Of a stretch of DNA of 35,676 nt, positions 16,016-22,658 are shown piece after piece (positions within the stretch are counted from its first letter, which is position 1; the number at the start of each line of letters is the position of its first letter). This DNA comes from an uncultured Acidobacteriota bacterium (lineage in GTDB: Bacteria > Acidobacteriota > Vicinamibacteria > Marinacidobacterales > SMYC01), in assembly GCA_947259165.1 (NCBI GenBank), contig CAMYKY010000020.1, forward strand, positions 45,016-80,691. Direction: 5' to 3'. A model generated the notes under the pieces. That model made no database searches. It saw only the letters and a program-made list of their open reading frames with translations, and was not told where the DNA came from. Position numbers and translations under genes: made by a program.

Positions 16016-17074
16016 ATGATGAAGCCGCGCCTCTGGATCGCCTGGATCCTCTGCTCCGTTACCGCGGTGGCTGCGGGCTCCGAGAAGAAGGTACCCGCTG
16101 ACAACGATGGAGAGCTGTTTGTCGTGGTCATGACGGAGGACGACACCTCCACCCAGGCTTTGTTCGATCGTTACCCGGAAGTCTCCGGTTCCTGGGAGGA
16201 GCTAGCGAAGTTCAATCTTCTGCGCTCCGGACATGCAATCGAGATTCCGCGCCAGCTGCTTTCCTCGGACGGCATTCTCGCGAAAGTCGGCAATGCTTAC
16301 GGGGACGTAGAGGTCAAGCGCGTCTTCGACAGACGTTTCATCCCCGTCGTAGCGAACCTGCTCCTGAGGGAAGGTGACGAGTTGAGGACCTGGAACAGCT
16401 CTGGGGTTCGCATCCGCTTCGAGGACGGAAGCTACGTCTTCGTGAATAGCCATACCAAAGTCAAAGTCGTCTCGCTCGGAGAGCAGCAGCCGAGCGCTGC
16501 CTCTCGACTCCAGATACTTCTGAAGGAAGGCAGCGTCTGGTCTCGGGTGCAAAAACAGCTCAATCGGGAGTTCGAGATTCGCACGTCGACCGCCAGCACT
16601 ATCATCCGCGGCACCCACTTCCGAGTGAAAGTGGAGCCGGGTGACGCAACTCGCGTCGAAATCTTGGAGGGATCGGTGGACTTCCAAGCCGGAGGCGAGC
16701 CCGTCTCAGTCAGAGCGCAACAAGGGGCGCTCGCCGTCGGCGGCGGGAAGCCCATCACCTCCTCAGCGTTGCCGCCACCGCCGCAGAGTCTCGACGCACC
16801 CGGGGACCAGGAAGTCATTCGAAGCGACGAGTTCGACCAGCTGTTTCGCTGGAGCCCCGTTGCCTCCGCCGTGTCATACCATCTCGTGATCGCGAGGGAC
16901 GACCAGTTCTTCGACGTGGTGGACGAACGCGAAGTCGGACGCGAGGCTTCGGTCCGGATTCCGAGTATGGAGCCCGGTACTTATTTCTGGCGGGTCAGCG
17001 CGTTCGGCAGCGACGGATTCGAAGGCTCCTTCTCTGAAAGCCGCTACTTCGTCTTTGTCAGGCGCCAGCCATGA
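16016..17074 (+). CDS. Exported LysM-like / FecR-domain protein
   Basis: This 352-residue protein starts at the first of two adjacent ATGs (16016), with GAGAAGGA about 9 bases upstream. A signal peptide covers about 1-21. A LysM-like segment follows (DDTSTQALFDRYPEVSGSW and then LRSGHAIEIP), suggesting peptidoglycan binding. The FecR domain is at about 85-240 (GVRIRFEDGSYVFVNSHTKV, IRTSTASTIIRGTHFRV, LEGSVDF). The last 100 residues look like a fibronectin type III-like sandwich (FRWSPVASAVSYHLVI, PGTYFWRVSAF). This layout occurs in periplasmic proteins of Gram-negative bacteria; here it is not next to a sigma/anti-sigma pair, so classical iron-type signalling is unlikely. It has its own sigma-54-type promoter and no co-transcribed neighbour is certain. 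Its role in the envelope is unknown. Confidence 0.85.
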   Translation: MMKPRLWIAWILCSVTAVAAGSEKKVPADNDGELFVVVMTEDDTSTQALFDRYPEVSGSWEELAKFNLLRSGHAIEIPRQLLSSDGILAKVGNAYGDVEVKRVFDRRFIPVVANLLLREGDELRTWNSSGVRIRFEDGSYVFVNSHTKVKVVSLGEQQPSAASRLQILLKEGSVWSRVQKQLNREFEIRTSTASTIIRGTHFRVKVEPGDATRVEILEGSVDFQAGGEPVSVRAQQGALAVGGGKPITSSALPPPPQSLDAPGDQEVIRSDEFDQLFRWSPVASAVSYHLVIARDDQFFDVVDEREVGREASVRIPSMEPGTYFWRVSAFGSDGFEGSFSESRYFVFVRRQP

Positions 17075-17275
17075 GGGTATCAAGGAATCGACTTCTCGAT
17101 GTCGGGAAAAGCCTACAGGCTGTGCTCAAACAACTCACGATACAACGAGCTCGCAGCAACCACCATAACGTTCTTGTTCGCAACACAATAGTCGTCTGAG
17201 TCGTCGAAAGAACCGGTACTAACTGCTCGCCAATGGCTCTGGTATCGTCTCTGGCGGGTGAACGGTCCGAATCGG

Positions 17276-17312
17276 ATGGGGGGTTCGCCCCATGACGTAG
17301 GCCGAAGCCTAC
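17276..17312. promoter_or_regulatory. Two adjacent dyads upstream of the peptidase promoter (candidate activator sites)
   Basis: The gene-free stretch 17075-17383 contains ATGGGG-N6-CCCCAT (17276-17293) and GTAGGC-CGAA-GCCTAC (17297-17312), both perfect, plus weaker pairs CGCCA/TGGCG (17228-17232 and 17252-17256). They lie about 75-110 bp upstream of the -24 element at 17385, so they would not be in a transcript started there and are better read as DNA sites for an activator. If another promoter exists further upstream they could instead fold as RNA. Nothing else is seen in this stretch. Confidence 0.45.
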
Positions 17313-17383
17313 TGGGCGACGCACCATATCCACCGCAACTCATTGAAACTAAACTATTTATATGACATCGCCAAGAGAGCGAC

Positions 17384-17399
17384 TGGCACGCGAGTTGCA
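17384..17399 (+). promoter_or_regulatory. Perfect sigma-54 (-24/-12) promoter
   Basis: TGGCACGCGAGTTGCA matches the consensus TGGCACG-N4-TTGCA at every position, with GG (17385-17386) and GC (17397-17398) 10 bases apart. The transcript should start near 17410. It lies inside the longest open frame of the peptidase gene (ATG 17362), which argues that translation begins later, at 17416 or 17437. It would drive the peptidase, nucleotidyltransferase and activator genes, so the activator may control its own expression. Confidence 0.87.
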
Positions 17400-17415
17400 C
17401 TACAAAAGCTCGATT

Positions 17416-17892
17416 ATGGACCCCCAACACTCGCCGATGAGTCTACGTGCGCACAACCCCAAGATCCTCAGTGCGTTTCTGAACGACGGCGTCGATCTCC
17501 GCCTTCGGCTCTCGGGCCACAGCATGAAGCCTCTGCTCCGCACCGGCTCAGTTCTGTGTTTCTCGGGGATGGCGACACCCCAAGTCGGGGACATTGTTCT
17601 ACTCAGCTTCGCAAACGGGGGTCACGATAAGCTCGTCGCCCATCGTGTCGTAGGCATGAACACTGAGTACGTTTGGACCCAGGGGGACTCGAGTACAACC
17701 TGCGATCCGCCAGTGTCGCACGCCCGTGTCTTGGGGACAGCCGTGGCCCTGGAGATTCGCGGGATCGCCCTGCCTCTCCAAAACGCGCCCATGCGGGCGA
17801 TCGGACTCCATCTCTCCGCGGTATACCCAGGTCTCGTCCGTGTCTACCGCACGCTTGTGCCGAGAAAGGTCGAACTCCATTGCGCAAGCTGA
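17416..17892 (+). CDS. Signal peptidase I-like protein with a Ser-His active site (S26 family)
   Basis: The protein has 158 residues from ATG 17416. It shows SGHSMKPLLRTGS, with the nucleophilic Ser of S24/S26 peptidases, then VGDIVLLSF, VAHRVVGMN, where His stands in the place of the general-base Lys of common bacterial enzymes (as in SipW and the ER type), and WTQGDSSTTCD. No membrane helix is evident at the N-terminus, and only a weakly hydrophobic stretch near the end, which is odd for a secretory leader peptidase. An earlier ATG (17362) is in frame, but the perfect sigma-54 promoter at 17384-17399 lies inside that extension. ATG 17437 is another choice. None has a ribosome site. The end overlaps the next gene by 13 bases. 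Substrate and location are unknown; a polysaccharide-locus role is inferred. Confidence 0.8.
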   Translation: MDPQHSPMSLRAHNPKILSAFLNDGVDLRLRLSGHSMKPLLRTGSVLCFSGMATPQVGDIVLLSFANGGHDKLVAHRVVGMNTEYVWTQGDSSTTCDPPVSHARVLGTAVALEIRGIALPLQNAPMRAIGLHLSAVYPGLVRVYRTLVPRKVELHCAS

Positions 17893-19031
17893 ACTCGTAC
17901 GAAGTCGCTCTCATCCGTCACTTGGTGACCGGCGCCGAGCCCCCCGGACCTGAAGGCTCCATCGATTGGGACCTCATCGCGACGAGCGCAGGCTACCATC
18001 GGCTGGCCCCACTGATGTACGCGGGTTTGAAGCAATCCCCCGTTGACGCACCAAGCCCCACGCTCGCTCGCCTAGAGAAGGCGGTTCACGTCGAGCTCGC
18101 CAGAACCGTCGTACGATTGAACCACCTCGACGCCCTCGAGGCTACGGCAAAGCGGACCGGACGGACACTGTGCCTGCTCAAAGGGGCAGCCTTTGCGGGT
18201 TGGCTCTATCCGAATCCCGCGTCGAGGCCGATGGCCGACATCGACGCTTTGGTCCACCCGAACGAGCTTCCGGGGTGGGTGTCCGAGATCGACAGGCTCG
18301 GTTTCCAGCACCACGAGTCGTCCGACCACGCGGCCTGCTTTCGGCATCGACACACGGGGGTCTTCATCGAGCTCCATCGGAGCCTCACCTCGTGCAATGG
18401 ACACCTTCGCGTGCGGACACACGAGCTGCTCGAGCGATCGCTCGCCGCCGGGGGCCTGCGGACGCTGCGTCCGGAGGACCACCTGATGCACCTGTGCCTT
18501 CATGCAAGCATCCAACACGGCTTTCGACAGGCGGCCGTGAACGCTCACGATGCAAACCTGCTCGTGGCTCAACCGGGCTTCGATCGCGAACAATTCCTGG
18601 AGCGCGCTTGCGCCCCGCAATTGGTCGCCTGGGTCTATGGAGGCTTACGCCTCAGCCACCTCGTTTTCCCGAGCACGGGTCTCGGCTCGCTCGCGGCGGA
18701 TCTTCGCGACTCCGTGCCCAACGTCCTCATTCGTAAGCTATCTCGGCTCGACGCGGCCGACGGGCTCTTGCCCGATCCCAAAACGAACTTGACGCCTCCC
18801 TTCCGACGTTTGTTTTGGGCCGGTGACATATCGACCAAATCAGCTCTTCTAATAGAAGTATTGCGTCCCCGAGGCGAGGGTTCGACGCCAACGGCCTCGA
18901 GCTGGGCGCGACGCGCAACACAACTCATTTGGAATCATGGCTTTAAGAATTCATCCCTCGCACGGATGAAGCAAGCGCAGACGTTTTTCAGATCGACACC
19001 CGCTTCACTTGGAGAGGTTCGTGATGTATAA
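17880..19031 (+). CDS. Nucleotidyltransferase family protein (NTP_transf_5 type)
   Basis: This 383-residue protein resembles the uncharacterised nucleotidyltransferases found in polysaccharide and peptide-modification loci. The signature is LCLLKGAAFAGWLYP followed by SRPMADIDALVHP, where the D-x-D should bind metal, then VFIELHRSL and HLMHLCLHASIQHGF. The start is not an ATG. TTG 17880 was chosen because GAGAAAGG lies about 9 bases upstream and the start overlaps the peptidase stop by 13 bases, as in coupled genes; the open frame itself continues upstream to 17673 through the peptidase gene. The stop (19031) overlaps the activator start at 19024. Family members often sit with S24/S26 peptidase genes. 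The transferred nucleotide and target are unknown. Confidence 0.82.
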   Translation: MRKLNSYEVALIRHLVTGAEPPGPEGSIDWDLIATSAGYHRLAPLMYAGLKQSPVDAPSPTLARLEKAVHVELARTVVRLNHLDALEATAKRTGRTLCLLKGAAFAGWLYPNPASRPMADIDALVHPNELPGWVSEIDRLGFQHHESSDHAACFRHRHTGVFIELHRSLTSCNGHLRVRTHELLERSLAAGGLRTLRPEDHLMHLCLHASIQHGFRQAAVNAHDANLLVAQPGFDREQFLERACAPQLVAWVYGGLRLSHLVFPSTGLGSLAADLRDSVPNVLIRKLSRLDAADGLLPDPKTNLTPPFRRLFWAGDISTKSALLIEVLRPRGEGSTPTASSWARRATQLIWNHGFKNSSLARMKQAQTFFRSTPASLGEVRDV

Positions 19032-20451
19032 TTTTCCCCACACCCAAGAAACAACTGATGGAGCTGTCGTAATGAAGGAGCCCGTTGGGCCTCAGGTTCT
19101 TGTTGTCGATGACGACCCGAGCATGCAGCGGATGCTCAAGACGCGGCTCGAGCGCGAAGGCTACCATGTGGTTGCAGCCAACGACGGGGACGAAGGGCTC
19201 GAGCTCATCCGGAAACAGGTCTTCAACTTGGTCATCACCGACATGAAGATGCCCAAATTGAAGGGCGATGAGCTGGCGCGATCCATCACACAGTTCAATC
19301 CCGACATTCCTGTCATTATCATGACCGCGTACGGAGAAGTGAGCGAGGCGGTCAGATTGATGCGGGACGGCGTGTACCACTACCTGACGAAACCTTTTGA
19401 CGTCGAAGTCCTCGTCGAGAAAGTTCAAAAGGCCGTCGAGCGCCACCGCACCACGACCGAAGTCAATTCGGTGCGGACCAAGATCATGAGCCGGCGCAAG
19501 TCCGACTTCATCGTCGGAGCTAGCCCGAAAATCGAAGATCTTCTGACGCAAATCTCGATCGTCGCCCAAAACGACGTCCCAGTGATCATCTACGGAGAGT
19601 CCGGCACCGGCAAGGAGCTCGTCGCCCGCGCCATTCACTACACCGGCAAGCGCGCCGACAAGCCCTTCGTGGTCGAAAACTGCGGAGCGATTCCGGAGAA
19701 CCTCATCGAGAACGAGCTCTTCGGACACGTCAAAGGCGCCTACACCGACGCTCGCACGGATCAGAAGGGTCTGTTCGAAGAAGCTCACGACGGCACGTTA
19801 TTTCTCGACGAAATCGGAGAGCTGCCGCTACCGCTGCAAGTCAAGTTCCTACGAGTGCTTCAAGACGGCGAGTTCAAGCGTATTGGCTCGACACGCGGGA
19901 TCAAGGTCGATGTACGCGTCATTGCAGCCACGAACAAAGACTTGATCCAGGCCATCTCCGAAAAGACGTTCCGCGAAGATCTCTTCTACCGGTTGAACGT
20001 GATCCCGATCCACTTGCCGCCGCTTCGCGAGCGCAAAGAAGACATCCCGCTTCTTATCAATCACTTCTTGACCGACTTCAACAAAGAGCTCGGCAAGATC
20101 GTCGAGGGTTTCTCGCCCGCCGCGATCCAGAAGATGATGACCTACCAGTGGCCAGGGAACATTCGCGAGCTCAAGAACAAGGTCAAGCAAGCCATGGTCC
20201 TCACGCGCAACAACGTGATCACGGCCGAAGATCTCTTCTTCCACGTTCCTGTTTCATCAAACAAATTCCAATCGTTCAAGGAAGCGAAGCGCGAGTTCGA
20301 GAAGGAATACATCTCGCAGGTCCTGCGCATCTGCCAGGGCAACATCTCCCAAGCCGCCCGGCTAGCGAAGAAAGACCGCAAAGACTTCTACGATGTCATG
20401 AAGAAGTACGGCATCCAGCCAGAGGCGTTCCGGAAGCAGCAGGCGGGCTAG
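19024..20451 (+). CDS. NtrC-family sigma-54-dependent response regulator
   Basis: This 475-residue protein has three parts. The receiver has VDDDPS near the N-terminus, phosphoacceptor Asp73 in VITDMKMP, and TKPFD with the conserved Lys. The AAA+ domain has Walker A GESGTGKE (191-198), the sigma-54 contact loop as GAYTDA (238-243), Walker B LFLDEIGELP (about 259-268) and LYRL-type sensor regions. The C-terminal Fis-like helix-turn-helix includes GNISQAARLAKKDRKDFYDVMKKYGI's region (about 437-462). ATG 19024 has GGAGAGG 6 bases upstream. The loop differs from the canonical GAFTGA by Y for F and D for G, though the key Thr is kept. No histidine kinase gene is in the window. Four -24/-12-like sites nearby make this the likely activator of the locus. 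It converges on the next gene with a 3-base gap. Confidence 0.93.
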   Translation: MYNFPHTQETTDGAVVMKEPVGPQVLVVDDDPSMQRMLKTRLEREGYHVVAANDGDEGLELIRKQVFNLVITDMKMPKLKGDELARSITQFNPDIPVIIMTAYGEVSEAVRLMRDGVYHYLTKPFDVEVLVEKVQKAVERHRTTTEVNSVRTKIMSRRKSDFIVGASPKIEDLLTQISIVAQNDVPVIIYGESGTGKELVARAIHYTGKRADKPFVVENCGAIPENLIENELFGHVKGAYTDARTDQKGLFEEAHDGTLFLDEIGELPLPLQVKFLRVLQDGEFKRIGSTRGIKVDVRVIAATNKDLIQAISEKTFREDLFYRLNVIPIHLPPLRERKEDIPLLINHFLTDFNKELGKIVEGFSPAAIQKMMTYQWPGNIRELKNKVKQAMVLTRNNVITAEDLFFHVPVSSNKFQSFKEAKREFEKEYISQVLRICQGNISQAARLAKKDRKDFYDVMKKYGIQPEAFRKQQAG

Positions 20452-20454
20452 CGG

Positions 20455-22389
20455 CTACTGCTTCCACACCAAGAACCGCCCATTGAGCTCCGGAAGCTCA
20501 TAGACCTTCCAGAAGCCTTCCAAGCGATTGCCTTGCTGGGTTGCGTCGATGTGCACGTGGAGTTGATCGGTATCGGTTTCTCCGAACTCCACGCTTCCCA
20601 AGACGGCGCCGACGGTCGAGCTCAAGCGCACGAATTTCCCCTCATGGGGCCGGGCACCTTCTTCGTTCAACACGGCGCTTCCCGTCAGGTTACCGGGAGC
20701 GCCCTGGATCCACAGGGTCACCGGATAGCCTTGGGGCTCGACGTAGCCATACCACTGACCGAGCAGATGGGAGTCGTCCAGGGAGTCGTCTGCCACCGCC
20801 GCGTCATCCGCAGCCGCCTGCTCCAAATCATCGGGCTCCGCTGACGTCGGCGTCATCGGGCCGTCCACGAGCACGCGGTGGGTGAGCATCGATCTGGGAA
20901 CCACGTGAAACCAATCCCCTTCAGCCTGTAGATGGTGCGTCGCGAGCTTGGCGGTGATGATCGGATGGGGTGGGTGCAGGCCCATGACGTAGACGTCGTC
21001 CGGAAGCTCGTCGCCAATATCGAGGCTCACGAAGCGCACCGGCGCCGCAGACTCGACCTCGACCAGATACCGCACAGGCGCCACCATGAGCTCGCTCGCT
21101 CGGGACGGCGAGACAACGACCGCGCCTTCAGGAAGCGTCGCGAGCGCAGCGACCGCGAACTCTCGGGCCTGGGGAAGATCGCGCCTGTCGGGGTTGAGCT
21201 GGAATGCGAGATGGTCGAGCGGAAGCTCTTTGGGCACATCCAGTAGCGCCTCGGCTCGAAACTCCATCTGAGCTTGCCGAACCGCAACGGGAGCATATCG
21301 GTAAATAGCGAGGGGCGAGGCACACAGCACGACGGCAACGGCAAAGCCCTGCCATCCTCCGCTCGATAGGAGCTTCCACCACCCGAAACCGACGGCGACC
21401 GACAAGAACACCCATGCCGGCAGATATGATGGCACCGGCGCAGGAAGCCTTAGCGTGACGACGAGAAACGCGTAGACGAGAAACAGCGGGAAGACGAGAA
21501 AAAAGACGTACCTCTGTCGCCGATAGAGCTCCCACATCCCCAGCAGCCCAATGACTGCCGTCCATGGGGGAAAATTCAAGAGCAGCATCGAGCCAAACCG
21601 TATGAGGGATTCCTGGAGCGGGGTATCCCATGCAAGCATCATGTGTTCCCAGAACGGGAGCCAGCTTTTTTGCTCCGTGGGAATGAGAAAACCCGTCTTC
21701 GTCCATCCCCACGCCGTCACCGCAAGCGCGAACGACGCACCCACGACGAAAACGGCGAGGCCGCGAACCCGGACCTTGCCAATCTCGCGGATGAGCGGCG
21801 GCTGCACGACCCGAGCCCAAATGAAAACGATCGGGATGAGAAAGACCATCAAGAGATTGTTGGCCATAGACATTCCGAGAATGCCCATCCCGATATACAG
21901 GTTAAACGCGCCGCCTACGTTCGCGAAGCGGATTAGGAAGAACAAAATGGCGGCGAGCAACAGCGCATCGAGAGGCTCGGGCCCCGGGGTCACAGCGCGC
22001 ATCCAGAAAGTATGGGAGACGGCGAGAGAGACGGCAGCGAGCACCCCGACACGACGCGCAATGAACTGCGGCGCCATCTGCAGCAGGCTCTTCAGCAGAA
22101 GGTAGACAAACAGGCACGCGCCGGCCGAGAAAGCGCCCGCCGCCCAGTTGGCACGGCGCGCGAGCTCTCCCCAGGGCAGGAGCAGAAACGGCTGGGACAA
22201 GAAGACGAAAAGCGGATGCGCCCACGGGCCGTTGCCGATATCGCTTTGCGCAACACGGCGCTGGTACTCCGCACCTTCCATCCAGGCGACGTCAGTAGGC
22301 CCCGTGAGGTAGTAGAACCCGAAAGCCCCGCCAAACACCGCCAACGCCACGCCGATGTTCATCGCGTCCCGCGCCCAACGCCCTTTCAT
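20455..22389 (-). CDS. DUF2723-type polytopic membrane protein with a beta-rich C-terminal domain
   Basis: This 644-residue protein has a membrane part (about 1-365, nine or ten helices) that resembles the DUF2723 / protein-O-mannosyltransferase-like group: an early luminal loop with TGPTDVAWMEGAEYQRR and GPWAHPLFVFLSQPF. Such proteins are suspected lipid-linked sugar transferases with the active site outside the membrane. A soluble part follows (about 370-510), then an acidic Asp/Ala-rich linker (about 515-540). The last 100 residues are a compact beta domain with repeated G-x-W/G-x-L patterns (LLGQWYGYVEPQGYP, NLTGSAV, LEGFWKVYELPELNGRF), like a small barrel. The gene ends 3 bases from the end of the sigma-54 activator gene on the other strand. 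A -10-like TATAAG (minus, 22420-22415) lies about 25 bases before the start. Substrate unknown. Confidence 0.78.
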   Translation of the reverse strand: MKGRWARDAMNIGVALAVFGGAFGFYYLTGPTDVAWMEGAEYQRRVAQSDIGNGPWAHPLFVFLSQPFLLLPWGELARRANWAAGAFSAGACLFVYLLLKSLLQMAPQFIARRVGVLAAVSLAVSHTFWMRAVTPGPEPLDALLLAAILFFLIRFANVGGAFNLYIGMGILGMSMANNLLMVFLIPIVFIWARVVQPPLIREIGKVRVRGLAVFVVGASFALAVTAWGWTKTGFLIPTEQKSWLPFWEHMMLAWDTPLQESLIRFGSMLLLNFPPWTAVIGLLGMWELYRRQRYVFFLVFPLFLVYAFLVVTLRLPAPVPSYLPAWVFLSVAVGFGWWKLLSSGGWQGFAVAVVLCASPLAIYRYAPVAVRQAQMEFRAEALLDVPKELPLDHLAFQLNPDRRDLPQAREFAVAALATLPEGAVVVSPSRASELMVAPVRYLVEVESAAPVRFVSLDIGDELPDDVYVMGLHPPHPIITAKLATHHLQAEGDWFHVVPRSMLTHRVLVDGPMTPTSAEPDDLEQAAADDAAVADDSLDDSHLLGQWYGYVEPQGYPVTLWIQGAPGNLTGSAVLNEEGARPHEGKFVRLSSTVGAVLGSVEFGETDTDQLHVHIDATQQGNRLEGFWKVYELPELNGRFLVWKQ

Positions 22390-22521
22390 GCGCTTTCAGT
22401 GTAACAAGCCATCGCTTATATGAGAATCCTCGTTGTCAGGTAGTAGCGAATCGTCGGAAAGTGCGTCGTCTCGGCCACTTTCCACACTCGCCCCAGAGTG
22501 ATAAACTCCTGAGGTTAAGTT

Positions 22522-22626
22522 GGGTGGAGAGCCGTGTTCGCACGATCCGTGCGGCGGCCACCCTCCCCACAAGCTTCCCGCTAGGGCGAACAAGCGCTTT
22601 GGCGGGCACGAGAGCCCCGTGGGCTC
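22522..22626 (+). other. Stem-loop-rich leader of the korAB genes
   Basis: Before korA, GGGTGG (22522-22527) can pair with CCACCC (22558-22563) around an inner perfect hairpin CGCACG-ATC-CGTGCG (22539-22553). A third hairpin GAGCCC-CGT-GGGCTC lies at 22612-22626, ending about 33 bases before the start codon. No T-run follows, so it is not a simple terminator. The series of perfect stems in a 5' leader suggests an RNA with a regulatory or stabilising role. I could not match it to a riboswitch class. No strong promoter is evident; weak -35/-10-like elements lie near 22480-22510. Confidence 0.4.
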
Positions 22627-22658
22627 CAATCTGACCCGTTTTCTTTCTTGGAGGAAAA

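Noticed and set aside
17251-17319. A tRNA-like or riboswitch-like cloverleaf
   Set aside because: Several stems line up within 69 bases with GGTG/CACC ends, but no tRNA arms fit, and the region lies upstream of the sigma-54 promoter; DNA binding sites are the simpler reading.
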